Positions 26,390 through 34,388 of a stretch of DNA of 64,000 bases are shown here, piece by piece. The stretch covers positions 186,001-250,000 of the forward strand of contig LNFI01000032.1 in assembly GCA_001464615.1 (NCBI GenBank), written 5' to 3'. Origin of the DNA: Sphingomonadales bacterium Ga0077557. Its GTDB lineage: Bacteria; Pseudomonadota; Alphaproteobacteria; Sphingomonadales; Sphingomonadaceae. The translations under genes were made by a program, and so were the position numbers. Under the pieces are notes generated by a model. The model worked only from the letters and a program-made list of their open reading frames with translations, was not told the origin of the DNA and made no database searches. Every line of letters begins with the position of its first letter. Positions within the stretch are counted from its first letter, which is position 1.

Positions 26390-26682
26390 ACGACATGACT
26401 GGGGGATTCCCCGTCGATGGGGCAGTGGCGGCCAATTTCAGGCTGCTTCAGGACGTCGATGTCAAGCTGACCGTCGAGATTGGATCAACCTCACTCACCT
26501 TGCGCGAATTGCTGGCGCTGGGGGAGGCGAGCGTGATCGAACTGGATCGCGCGGCCAATGAATTGCTCGATGTGTTCGTCAACGGCACGCTGATCGGGCG
26601 CGGCGAAGTCGTTACCGTCGGGGATCGCTTCGGCGTGCGGATGACCGAACTGGTTTCGCCTGAAAAGCGGGCCAGCCGGTAA
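26386..26682 (+). CDS. fliN: flagellar motor switch protein FliN
   Basis: The bottom C-ring subunit, also a docking site for FliH-FliI. It is a 98-residue single SpoA domain: LLQDVDVKLTVEIGSTSLTL, RELLALGEASVIELDRAANE, LLDVFVNGTLIGRGEVVTVG and DRFGVRMTELVSP, all close to the FliN consensus. Length is normal for short FliN. The ATG overlaps the fliM stop, and the last base is the first base of the fliO ATG. Confidence 0.96.
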   Translation: MNDMTGGFPVDGAVAANFRLLQDVDVKLTVEIGSTSLTLRELLALGEASVIELDRAANELLDVFVNGTLIGRGEVVTVGDRFGVRMTELVSPEKRASR

Positions 26683-26951
26683 TGATGTGGGAATATATCC
26701 TCAAGATCGCGGTGCTGCTGCCCCTGGTCTGCGGCCTGATGATTGGCTGCCTCTATCTGTGGCGCAGGCTTGAACAACGGCTGCCCGGTCAACAGGCCGA
26801 TCGGATGCTGAGCGTCAAGGAAACGATGATGATCTCGCCCGGGCTGAAGCTCGCCGTGCTGGAATTTGAGGGCCGCAAATTGCTCGTCTCGGTTGGCCGG
26901 GGCGGCGTCACCCTGATCGATCGGGGCGGACAAGATCGGATTGGGCAATGA
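26682..26951 (+). CDS. fliO: flagellar biosynthetic protein FliO
   Basis: A small membrane protein that aids FliP assembly in the export gate. The 89 residues have one N-terminal transmembrane helix (about 6-27, ILKIAVLLPLVCGLMIGCLY) and the short cytoplasmic domain with the FliO-like SVKETMMISPGLKLAVLEFE and RKLLVSVGRGGVTLID. Identity with distant FliO proteins is low, but position between fliN and fliP supports the call. It overlaps fliP by ATGA. Confidence 0.85.
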   Translation: MMWEYILKIAVLLPLVCGLMIGCLYLWRRLEQRLPGQQADRMLSVKETMMISPGLKLAVLEFEGRKLLVSVGRGGVTLIDRGGQDRIGQ

Positions 26952-27823
26952 GCGCGCCGGTTGTGCGCCGCCTTGGCGCGGGTCGCCAGAGCTTGTTCAA
27001 GACCGCGCCGGCGCCAGCCGCACGCGGCTGGGCAGGCCGGATTGCGCTGACCGTGCTGGCGCTGGTGTTTTGCCTGATCATCGCGGTACCCGCCTTTGCG
27101 CAAGCGGCGCCGGCTGCCCCGGTCGCGCCATCGGTGCCCGGTGCAGGCGACGCGATCGATCGCGCGCTGGGCGACCTTGGCGGGGGCAATGCGCCATTGT
27201 CGCTGTCGCTCCAGGTCCTTATCATCATGGGCCTGTTGTCGGTTTTGCCAGGCATTTTGCTGATGATGACCAGCTTCACACGGATCATCATCGTCCTGTC
27301 GATCCTGCGCCAGTCGCTTGGCCTGCAACAGACACCGCCCAATCAGGTGCTCGTTGGCCTGTCGCTGTTCCTGAGCTTTTTCATCATGGCGCCAGTGCTG
27401 AACGACATGAATGCCAATGCGATCCAGCCCTATGCTGCGGGCAAGATCGGCGCGACGGAGATGATCTCCACCGCTGGCAAGCCGCTCCACGCCTTCATGT
27501 TGAAGCAAACGCGGATGAAGGACATCACGATGTTCGCGCAGATCGCCAAGAGCGGTCCTTATGCCAAGCCGGCCGATGTGCCCTATTCGGTGCTGCTGCC
27601 GTCCTATGTCACCAGTGAGCTGAAAACCGCCTTCCAGATCGGGTTTCTGATCTTCCTGCCCTTCATTGTGATCGATCTGATCGTCGCCTCGGTGCTGATG
27701 TCACTGGGCATGATGATGGTCTCACCGACGATTATTTCTTTACCCTTCAAGCTGTTGTTGTTCGTGCTGGTCGATGGCTGGGCGCTGACAATGGGGTCGC
27801 TTGCCAATAGTTTTGTGAGGTAG
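26948..27823 (+). CDS. fliP: flagellar biosynthetic protein FliP
   Basis: A core subunit of the FliP5-FliQ4-FliR1 export gate in the MS-ring centre. It carries a long N-terminal extension (about 35 residues) before its signal-like hydrophobic segment ending AVPAFAQ. The mature protein has the diagnostic SLQVLIIMGLLSVLPGILLM, MTSFTRIIIVLSILRQSLGL, QTPPNQVLVGLSLFLSFFIM and the C-terminal LPSYVTSELKTAFQIGFLIF, then FIVIDLIVASVLMSLGMMMV. Length of 291 is slightly above usual because of the N-terminal extension; a shorter start is possible. fliQ follows after seven bases. Confidence 0.96.
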   Translation: MSAPVVRRLGAGRQSLFKTAPAPAARGWAGRIALTVLALVFCLIIAVPAFAQAAPAAPVAPSVPGAGDAIDRALGDLGGGNAPLSLSLQVLIIMGLLSVLPGILLMMTSFTRIIIVLSILRQSLGLQQTPPNQVLVGLSLFLSFFIMAPVLNDMNANAIQPYAAGKIGATEMISTAGKPLHAFMLKQTRMKDITMFAQIAKSGPYAKPADVPYSVLLPSYVTSELKTAFQIGFLIFLPFIVIDLIVASVLMSLGMMMVSPTIISLPFKLLLFVLVDGWALTMGSLANSFVR

Positions 27824-27830
27824 CGCGGCT

Positions 27831-28100
27831 GTGGACACGCAATATTTCCTGACCGTTGCCAACCAGGCGCTGTGGGTACTGGCGCTCGCTTCCGCCCCGA
27901 TCCTGATCCCGGCGTTGTTGTCGGGCCTGATCCTTGGCATGGTCCAAGCGGCCACCTCGATCAACGAACAGACGTTGACCTTCGTGCCAAAGCTAGTCGT
28001 GGTCGCGGTGTCGCTGGTGATCTTCGGCAGCCTGATCCTGGGCTTGCTCAGCGATTTCACGATTTCGATCTTCGAGCGCATTCCCGATCTGGTGAAATAA
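27831..28100 (+). CDS. fliQ: flagellar biosynthetic protein FliQ
   Basis: A small export-gate subunit of 89 residues with two transmembrane helices (about 14-37 and 51-73). Typical segments are ANQALWVLALASAPILIPAL, LGMVQAATSINEQTLTFVPK and IFGSLILGLLSDF. It starts with GTG, the only start that gives the family N-terminus. The gap to fliR is unusually long for this operon (118 bases) and contains hairpins. Confidence 0.95.
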   Translation: MDTQYFLTVANQALWVLALASAPILIPALLSGLILGMVQAATSINEQTLTFVPKLVVVAVSLVIFGSLILGLLSDFTISIFERIPDLVK

Positions 28101-28218
28101 TCATGGGCACGCGCAAGCACGCCGTCACGGCAAAGCCGCGACGTCGGTCGGGGCTATGGCCCCGCCGGCCGGGCTTGCCCATGTGGGGCGCGACACGCGC
28201 GCGCTCATCGGTCGCGCC
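28101..28218 (+). other. structured spacer between fliQ and fliR
   Basis: In an operon of overlapping genes this 118-base gap stands out. It holds the short hairpin GGGGC-TATG-GCCCC and longer complementary pieces (ATGGGCA near 28103, TGCCCAT near 28177). One frame gives a 40-codon basic peptide (28103-28224) ending across the fliR ATG, without a ribosome site. An RNA structure affecting fliR translation is possible but unproven. Confidence 0.35.
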
Positions 28219-28992
28219 ATGCTAGGCTTTGGCCTCTCGATTGAGCCTCAGCTCTGGACGCTGCTGTTCGTGATGATCCGCGTCAGCGCCACCTTTATCG
28301 CAGCGCCGGTGTTCGGGGCGGTTGGCGTGCCGTTGCAGGTGCGGATCGCCCTGGCCGGGGCGATCGGGGTACTGGTGCTCGCCGCACATCCGATTGCCGC
28401 ACCGGCGCAAGTCTTTGCCGCTGCCACATTTCTAGCGGTGGCAGCAGAGGCGCTGGTCGGGTTGGCAATCGGCTTTGTCCTTCAAATCGCCTTTGCCGCG
28501 CCGCTGGTGGCGGGCGAACTGATCGGCACGTCGATGGGGATCGGCTTTGCGTCGGCGATCGATCCGCAAAATGGCCGGTCGAGCACCGCGCTTGGCCAGT
28601 TCATGATGACGTTGCTCACCTTGCTGTTCCTGTCGGTCAACGGTCATCTGATGCTGGTGGAGATGGTGGTGCGCAGTTATGCCGTGTTGCCGCCCGGTGC
28701 GCCGTGGATTGCGGTCGAACGGCTGCGCGATATCGCGATTTTCGGTGGCTATGCCTTTTCGGCTGGCTTTCTGCTGGCACTGCCGGTCGGCTTTTTGTTG
28801 CTGTGCCTCAACCTCGTGGTCGGGATGCTCTCGCGCTCGGCCCCGGCGCTCAACTTGTTTGCCGTTGGCCTGCCGATGAGCCTTGCAGTCGGCGTTGTCG
28901 CGCTCGCCATCGCCTTCCCGGCGATGGGCGATTACATGATCGTCATCATCCAGGAAGGCCTTGCCGCCGCTGAGCATCTGGTGCTTGGCTGA
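28219..28992 (+). CDS. fliR: flagellar biosynthetic protein FliR
   Basis: The single-copy subunit of the export gate. The 257 residues contain the family blocks IEPQLWTLLFVMIRVSATFI, APVFGAVGVPLQVRIALAGA, LVAGELIGTSMGIGFASAID, QNGRSSTALGQFMMTLLTLL and SAPALNLFAVGLPMSLAVGV, with about six hydrophobic helices. The ATG at 28219 starts the conserved N-terminus; the frame is open further upstream to 28156 but that adds a non-family stretch. It overlaps flhB by one base. Confidence 0.95.
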   Translation: MLGFGLSIEPQLWTLLFVMIRVSATFIAAPVFGAVGVPLQVRIALAGAIGVLVLAAHPIAAPAQVFAAATFLAVAAEALVGLAIGFVLQIAFAAPLVAGELIGTSMGIGFASAIDPQNGRSSTALGQFMMTLLTLLFLSVNGHLMLVEMVVRSYAVLPPGAPWIAVERLRDIAIFGGYAFSAGFLLALPVGFLLLCLNLVVGMLSRSAPALNLFAVGLPMSLAVGVVALAIAFPAMGDYMIVIIQEGLAAAEHLVLG

Positions 28993-30128
28993 TGGCAGAC
29001 GAATTTGGCGAAAAGACAGAAGGCCCAACACCCAAGCGCAAGCAAAAGGCGTTTGATGACGGCCAAGTCCTGCGATCGCGCGAATTTGCGACCGCACTGG
29101 TGGTGTTGGCCGGTTGTGGCTGGTTGGCACTGTTTGGCCCGGCGCTGATGGCGGCGTGCAAGGGGCTGATGATCACTAGCTTCTCGTTCGGGTCGGGCGA
29201 CATTGATGACTTTCAGCCGATGCGGTCGCTGGCGATTGCCGGCTGGCAGATTGCGCCGCCGATGATCGCGATGTTTGCGATTGCCGTTCTCGCCGCGATC
29301 TTCAGCCAGGTCGGGCTCGGCGCGCTGACCTTTAACGGCAAGCTGATGGCGCCCAAGGCCAGCCGGATCAATCCTGCCTCTGGCCTGAAGCGAATTTTCG
29401 GGCCGCAGGGCTGGGTGGAGCTTGGCAAGTCATTGCTCAAGGTGATCCTGCTCGGATCGATCGGCTATTATATGCTGATTCATGTCGCCACCCAGTCGAT
29501 CGGGCTGGCGACCTCAGACTTGCAGACCAGCGTTGCGTCGCTGGGATCAATGCTGATCGGCACCTTGTTTGCGATGGCCGCCGGGTTAGTCGTGATCGCG
29601 GGCATCGATGTGCCGATCCAGATTATCCAGCTGTTGCGCAAATTGCGGATGAGCAAGCAGGAGATCAAGGACGAGCACAAGGAAAGCGAAGGCAATCCTG
29701 AAAACAAACAGGCACAGCGCCAGCGCCGCCATGACCTCGCCAAGCGCAATATGCGCAAAGCGGTCAGCGAAGCGCATGTCATCCTCACCAACCCGACCCA
29801 TTTCGCGGTGGCGCTGCGTTATGATCGCGGACGGGATCAGGTGCCGGTGGTGGTTGCCAAGGGGCGTGGCGTCACCGCGCAGGCGATCCGCGAACTGGCG
29901 CAGGAATCGCGGATCACGACGCTTGAATATCCGATGCTCGCCCGCGCCATTTATTACACCAGCCGCGAAGGGCAGGAGGTTCGCGACGATCTCTATTTGG
30001 CCATCGCAACGGTGCTCGCCTTTGTCTTTGGCCTCAACGCGAAAGCCGGTGGCACCCCGCCGCCAATCACCGTGCCGGAAACCGCGCGGTTCGACGAAAA
30101 CGGCGTGAAAATCACGGGCAGCCCCTAA
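28992..30128 (+). CDS. flhB: flagellar export switch protein FlhB
   Basis: The export gate component that changes substrate class from rod/hook to filament after self-cleavage. At 378 residues it begins with the family signature EKTEGPTPKRKQKAFDDGQV, has four transmembrane helices (about residues 30-215), and the cytoplasmic domain with KQEIKDEHKESEGNPENKQA. The autocleavage site NPTH is present (N267-P268), in VILTNPTHFAVALRYDR. It ends ARAIYYTSREGQEVRDDLYL and a short tail. It closes the flbD-fliE operon; its stop codon overlaps the -35 element of the fliD promoter. Confidence 0.97.
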   Translation: MADEFGEKTEGPTPKRKQKAFDDGQVLRSREFATALVVLAGCGWLALFGPALMAACKGLMITSFSFGSGDIDDFQPMRSLAIAGWQIAPPMIAMFAIAVLAAIFSQVGLGALTFNGKLMAPKASRINPASGLKRIFGPQGWVELGKSLLKVILLGSIGYYMLIHVATQSIGLATSDLQTSVASLGSMLIGTLFAMAAGLVVIAGIDVPIQIIQLLRKLRMSKQEIKDEHKESEGNPENKQAQRQRRHDLAKRNMRKAVSEAHVILTNPTHFAVALRYDRGRDQVPVVVAKGRGVTAQAIRELAQESRITTLEYPMLARAIYYTSREGQEVRDDLYLAIATVLAFVFGLNAKAGGTPPPITVPETARFDENGVKITGSP

Positions 30129-30152
30129 AGATTTGCACGAACCGGTCGCTTT
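30126..30152 (+). promoter_or_regulatory. candidate sigma28 (FliA) promoter of fliD
   Basis: TAAAGATT (30126-30133), 11 bases, GTCGCTTT (30145-30152), 26 bases before the fliD ATG. The -35 element TAAAG and the spacing fit the general sigma28 pattern, and the block CGGTCG-TT lies at the same distance from CTAAAG as in the flgM promoter. The -35 includes the flhB stop codon. Confidence 0.65.
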
Positions 30153-30178
30153 ATGGGGTGGGGCAATAGGAACGCATC

Positions 30179-31597
30179 ATGGTCGATTCGGTCGTCAATA
30201 CGCTGGGCGCAGGCTCCGGAATCGACATCACCTCGCTGGTCAATCAGCTGGTCGATGCGCAATTCTCAGCCAAAACCAGAGCGATCAATACCCAGAACCA
30301 GAAAGTTTCGGCCCAGATTTCTGGTGTGTCGCAGCTCAAAAGCAGCATCACCGATTTCGCCGCCGGCCTGAAATCGCTCGCGACAGGCGGCTTGCTGACC
30401 ACAGCGCCGACCACCTCAAACCCCGCAATCGTCAAGGCGACCGCGTTGCCCGCCGCCAAGCTGACGGGCCTTGCCACCACGATTGAGGTCCAGCAGCTCG
30501 CCCAGGCGCAATCCGTCGCTAGCGCCGCCGCTGCCAGCCGCAGCGCCGTCAATGGCACGGGCACCTTGACGTTGACCTTTGGCAGCGGATCAGTTGGCGG
30601 TGGCAGCTTCGTCGCTGGCAGTGCGACGCCGATCGATATCGCCATCACCGCTGGCAATGACAGCCTTGATCAGATTGCCGCGACAATCAACGCCGCCAAT
30701 GCCGGGGTTACCGCCAGCGTCATTACCGATTCATCGGGGGCACGGCTTGCGCTCAAGAGCAAAACCGGCGCTGATCAGGCCTTTACGCTGACCGCGACCG
30801 AGGATGTCGGTAATCCTGGCCTTGCCGCGCTTGAAATTGTTCAGGGCAAGGCGGGCGCCGTGTTCGGGACGGTGGCGCAGGATGCGATCGTGGCGGTCGA
30901 TGGGATTCCCGTTACCCGCAACAGCAATTCAATCAGCGATCTGGTCGATGGCGTGAAGCTTGATCTGGTCGCCGCTGCCCCTGGCACCCGGGTGGCGCTA
31001 GGCAGCACGGCACCGACCGATCAACTGCGGACATCGGTCAATGATCTGGTGGCCGCGTTCAACAGCTTGCAGAATGTCGTTAAGTCGCAGACCAATGCCA
31101 CCACCGGCCCCCTCGCCAATGATCCGACCGCGCGCGCTTTGCAGCAGTCGCTGCGTCGCTTCACGCTCACCGAGCTTGCAACGCCGACCGCGGTGGGTGC
31201 CCCCAGTTCGCTCGCTGAAATCGGCGTGTCGACCAATCGGGACGGCACGCTCAGCGTCAATGCCGATCAGCTCACCGCCGCACTCACCAATTTTCCCGAC
31301 GCAGTCGAGGCGTTGTTTTTCAACGGTTCGGGCGCGACCGGTGGCGGGATCGCCGCAGCGTTTCAGGCCATCGCCGATGCAGCGACCAACACCAGCTTTG
31401 GGTTGGGCGCGAACGAAAGCCGCTACAGCAAACAGCAAACCACGTTGAGCGACGCGCTGGACAAGGCCAATAGCGATAAGGAAGTGGTGCGCGCCCGGCT
31501 GACCAAGCAGTTTTCAGGATCTGATGCGCGGGTGACGGCCTATAAATCGACGCAATCCTTGCTCACCAGCTTCTTCGCACCGAAAACGAGCAATTAA
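30179..31597 (+). CDS. fliD: flagellar filament cap protein
   Basis: The secreted cap (HAP2) under which flagellin monomers fold at the filament tip. The 472 residues show the N-terminal FliD domain (VNTLGAGSGIDITSLVNQLV, AINTQNQKVSAQISGVSQLK, ATALPAAKLTGLATTIEVQQ) and the C-terminal domain (SLAEIGVSTNRDGTLSVNAD, then a terminal helix with RYSKQQTTLSDALDKA). The middle resembles other FliD proteins in ITAGNDSLDQIAATINAANA. No signal peptide is present, as expected. Its stop shares a base with the fliS start, and it has its own candidate FliA promoter. Confidence 0.95.
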   Translation: MVDSVVNTLGAGSGIDITSLVNQLVDAQFSAKTRAINTQNQKVSAQISGVSQLKSSITDFAAGLKSLATGGLLTTAPTTSNPAIVKATALPAAKLTGLATTIEVQQLAQAQSVASAAAASRSAVNGTGTLTLTFGSGSVGGGSFVAGSATPIDIAITAGNDSLDQIAATINAANAGVTASVITDSSGARLALKSKTGADQAFTLTATEDVGNPGLAALEIVQGKAGAVFGTVAQDAIVAVDGIPVTRNSNSISDLVDGVKLDLVAAAPGTRVALGSTAPTDQLRTSVNDLVAAFNSLQNVVKSQTNATTGPLANDPTARALQQSLRRFTLTELATPTAVGAPSSLAEIGVSTNRDGTLSVNADQLTAALTNFPDAVEALFFNGSGATGGGIAAAFQAIADAATNTSFGLGANESRYSKQQTTLSDALDKANSDKEVVRARLTKQFSGSDARVTAYKSTQSLLTSFFAPKTSN

Positions 31598-31998
31598 TGG
31601 CGCATTATGCCACCACGCTCGGGCGCAATCCCGATGCGACTTATCGCCAGATCGATATTGTCGGTCGCACCGGCGAAGCCAACCCGCATCAATTGGTGGC
31701 ATTGCTCTATGAAGAGCTTGGTCGCGCGTTGAGGGGCGTGGTCGCCGCCATCACCAGCGGCAACCGGGCGGTGAAAAGCGAAAAGGCGACCCGCGCGGTG
31801 TCAATCCTGTTCGCGCTGGAAGCCGGGCTGGATTTTGAACGCGGGGGCAGCTTGTCGAAGACGCTGGCCGGGCTGTATCGGGGTGCCCGCGCCAAGCTGA
31901 TCGACGCCAGCCTGGGCGATGATCCGGCACCCTTTACCGATGTTGCAACCAGCATGGCGCAGATCGCCGACGCGTGGGCGAGTGTCGGCAAACGCTGA
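31597..31998 (+). CDS. fliS: flagellar export chaperone FliS
   Basis: Binds the flagellin C-terminus in the cytoplasm and prevents early polymerisation. The 133 residues include the family core GEANPHQLVALLYEELGRAL (about residues 26-45) and a helical C-terminal part, ILFALEAGLDFERGGSLSKTL, followed by the LYRGARAKLIDASL helix. Length and position directly after fliD are as expected. It overlaps fliD by one base (TAATG). Confidence 0.92.
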   Translation: MAHYATTLGRNPDATYRQIDIVGRTGEANPHQLVALLYEELGRALRGVVAAITSGNRAVKSEKATRAVSILFALEAGLDFERGGSLSKTLAGLYRGARAKLIDASLGDDPAPFTDVATSMAQIADAWASVGKR

Positions 31999-32090
31999 AT
32001 CTTACGCCGCCGTGTAATGATGTCGCGCGCGTTAACCATTTGCTGACTAGCCCGGCCCTAGGGTGAAGCCCGGAATTGGGGGCTGACATC

Positions 32091-32699
32091 ATGGAATTAT
32101 TCACGCGCGACGATCTTACGGCTGGTGCCGCCCGGCGCGGGTCGACCCGCACGATCCTTGCCGTGGACGACAGCCGCACCAATTTGAACGTGCTCGGTCG
32201 GCGGCTGGCGCATCTCGGCTATCTCGTCGTGCTGAGTGACAATGGCCATGAAGCGCTGGATCTGATCGCAGCGCGCGGTTTTGATATGGTGCTGCTCGAT
32301 ATGGTGATGCCGGGCATGTCGGGCCTGCATGTGCTGAACGAAATTCGCGGCAATCGAGAGACCGCAGATCTGCCGGTGATCATGGTCACTGGCCGGAGTG
32401 ACGCCGGCGCGGCGATTGAGGCGTTGGCCGCTGGTGCTGATGATCATGTCGCCAAGCCGTTTGATTTTCAGGTGCTCGCCGCGCGGATTGATCGCGTGAT
32501 AGATCGCGCCCGCCGCTTTGCTGAGCTGAAACGATCCAATGCAACGCTTGATGCCCGCATCGCGTCGCGCGCGATGGAACTGGGCGAAACCCGAGTCGAG
32601 CTTGCTGAAACCCGCGCCGATCGGCTGCGGTTGATCGCGTCGTTGCAGATGCTCAACGATCGCTTCGAACGGCTTAGCGGAACCAGCGACGCCGGATGA
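32091..32699 (+). CDS. CheY-like response regulator with helical C-terminal extension
   Basis: The 202-residue cytoplasmic protein has a receiver domain at about residues 22-140: acidic pocket VDDSRT (about 26), phospho-acceptor aspartate D70 in MVLLDMVMPGMSG, a switch threonine in IMVTGRSD (about 101) and the lysine of VAKPFDF (about 123). After it comes a charged helical segment of about 55 residues, probably a coiled coil, with no DNA-binding or enzymatic domain. The ATG at 32091 gives the family N-terminus. It lies 92 bases after fliS, and its 3' end overlaps the convergent zntB-like gene by 26 bases. It may act on the motor or as a phosphorelay shuttle; the cognate kinase is not in the window. 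Confidence 0.85.
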   Translation: MELFTRDDLTAGAARRGSTRTILAVDDSRTNLNVLGRRLAHLGYLVVLSDNGHEALDLIAARGFDMVLLDMVMPGMSGLHVLNEIRGNRETADLPVIMVTGRSDAGAAIEALAAGADDHVAKPFDFQVLAARIDRVIDRARRFAELKRSNATLDARIASRAMELGETRVELAETRADRLRLIASLQMLNDRFERLSGTSDAG

Positions 32700-33624
32700 A
32701 ATAGAGCGAGATCGCAAAGCCGATCACCACGCAGACCCAGACCACGCCATCAAATGCCCAGGGCTGTTCGGCGTAAGGGATACCCTTCACATTCATGCCG
32801 AGCAGGCCAGTCAGGAAGGTCAGCGGCAGGAAAATCATCGCGACCACGGAAATGATCAGCGATCGTTGGTCAATCTGTTCGGCGCGCAGATCGGTAAGCG
32901 CTTCGTGCATCAGCGCTGATCGCTCCCGGATCGATTCAAGCTCTTCAGCCATGCGGGCAGCGCGGTCAGCGGCGGCGTTCAGATGGACGCGGTCATCCTC
33001 CTGCAACCACCCAATCGGCAATGCCGCCAGCTTTTCGATCGCGGCGCGCTGCGGAAACAGGAAACGGCGATAGCCAATCGCCTTGACGCGCACCTTGGTG
33101 ACTTCGCGACGGAGCTGGAAAATGCGATCGGCATCAAGATCCGCCTCGCAATCGTCCAGCGCATCGCCGAGATCGGCGACTTCGGGATCAAGATCGGCGG
33201 TGATGGCGGCGGCGAATTCAGCGATCAGATCGCCTGGATCGCGGATCAAGCCAGTCTCGACGCTGGCGACCACGATATCCAGCGCGGTGAGTGGTCGCCG
33301 CGTCACCGAAAAGACTCGCCCGGCCACTGCCCAGATCCGCACCGAAGCGAGCGGATCGGACATCGACATTTCCTCGCTCGATCGACCGCGCAGATTGAGG
33401 AAAGCGCCGTCGGCAATCTGGTCGCAGCGCGGGCGGGTTTCAGTCGCGGTCAGTGATTCGACGATATAGTCGGGGAGCTTGGCCGCCTCGGTCAGCCATT
33501 GTTTGGCCTCGTCGTCATTGCTGTGCAGGTGCACCCAGACGAGCTGATCGCTGCCTGTCAACGCGTCTTCGGGAGTGGTTCGGGTGATCATGTCCCCGGT
33601 CAGGCGATAGGCAAAGCCGCTCAT
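32674..33624 (-). CDS. CorA-family metal transporter, ZntB-like
   Basis: A pentameric inner-membrane divalent cation transporter; ZntB members move zinc. The 316 residues have a large cytoplasmic N-terminal domain, a long helix (about 165-255) and two C-terminal transmembrane helices. The first ends in the selectivity loop GMNVKGIPY (the GMN motif about residue 275), and the second is VVWVCVVIGFAISLYFI, followed by a positively charged tail RRRWFR. The N-terminus (LVWVHLHSNDDEAKQWL) is ZntB-like. Overlaps with siroheme dehydrogenase (4 bases) suggest a two-gene unit. The exact metal is inferred from subfamily resemblance. Confidence 0.87.
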   Translation of the reverse strand: MSGFAYRLTGDMITRTTPEDALTGSDQLVWVHLHSNDDEAKQWLTEAAKLPDYIVESLTATETRPRCDQIADGAFLNLRGRSSEEMSMSDPLASVRIWAVAGRVFSVTRRPLTALDIVVASVETGLIRDPGDLIAEFAAAITADLDPEVADLGDALDDCEADLDADRIFQLRREVTKVRVKAIGYRRFLFPQRAAIEKLAALPIGWLQEDDRVHLNAAADRAARMAEELESIRERSALMHEALTDLRAEQIDQRSLIISVVAMIFLPLTFLTGLLGMNVKGIPYAEQPWAFDGVVWVCVVIGFAISLYFIRRRWFR

Positions 33625-34388
33625 CGGGGCATCTCCAGTTGGACGGAAAGGCCCGGCGGCAGATCCGCCGGGGCGGTGCCGATGATCCGGTCAGCATCGG
33701 CGCGGGCGCGATCCAGGATCGCTGGCGGTGCATCGGCGGGGTGATAGAGACGGTCGGCCTGCGCCAGTGCGCGCGCGTCGCGCAACGTTAGATCGTCGGG
33801 ATCAGCCGAGCGCAGCCGGACCATCAACAGTTCATGGGTCGGCGCATCGGCCCCGTCATCGAGCCAGAACCCGATATCGGGATCGACGCCAAACGGGTCG
33901 ATCGGCCCGCCTGCTGCCAATCCGGCCGCCAGCGCCCGTCGGCGTTCAGCGCCATCGGGCCAGCGTGCGCGCATCGCGCCGCGCGCCGCAAATAGCGCGG
34001 TCGCCAGCTGGCCAAGCTGGCTGGGGAACATCGCCTCCAGTCGTTGTCGCAGCGCCGCCGCCAGCCCCGCTGATGCACCGCCCGTGCCGATCGCGACCAG
34101 CACCGGATCACGGTCAATGATCGCTGGCAGGGTAAAGTCGCACAAGGCCGGGCGATCGACTGCGTTGACCAGCAGCCCGCGCGCCTTCAGTCGGGCCACC
34201 GCTGCCAGGGCGTCTGGCTCGTCTTCGATGGCGACGATGGCGAGCGATGCTGTCGCCTCCTCGCCGACGATCATCGCCCCGGCCCGTTCCAGCAAGCGCC
34301 GCTTGGCGTCCGCCGCTTCGCCTGTGCCCAGCAGGATCACCGCGCGCCCCGCCAGCCGAACGAAGATCGGCAGGCTGTGCAGGGTCAT
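33621..34388 (-). CDS. precorrin-2 dehydrogenase / sirohydrochlorin ferrochelatase-type protein (CysG N-terminal like)
   Basis: Resembles the Met8/CysG-A module that oxidises precorrin-2 with NAD and may insert iron to make siroheme. The Rossmann start is visible as LPIFVRLAGRAVILLGTGEA with following lysine and arginines, then LLVNAVDRPALCDFTLPAII, DRDPVLVAIGTGGASAGLAA and LRQRLEAMFPSQLGQLATAL, all typical. The C-terminal half (from about residue 150) is less conserved. There is no SAM methyltransferase domain, so this is not full CysG. The start is taken at 34388, where the family N-terminus MTLHSLP begins; it overlaps lysA by ATGA. Confidence 0.83.
   Translation of the reverse strand: MTLHSLPIFVRLAGRAVILLGTGEAADAKRRLLERAGAMIVGEEATASLAIVAIEDEPDALAAVARLKARGLLVNAVDRPALCDFTLPAIIDRDPVLVAIGTGGASAGLAAALRQRLEAMFPSQLGQLATALFAARGAMRARWPDGAERRRALAAGLAAGGPIDPFGVDPDIGFWLDDGADAPTHELLMVRLRSADPDDLTLRDARALAQADRLYHPADAPPAILDRARADADRIIGTAPADLPPGLSVQLEMPR

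Noticed and set aside
28103-28224. A 40-codon basic peptide in the fliQ-fliR spacer
   Set aside because: No ribosome site and composition explained by hairpin-rich GC DNA; kept only as a remark on the spacer.
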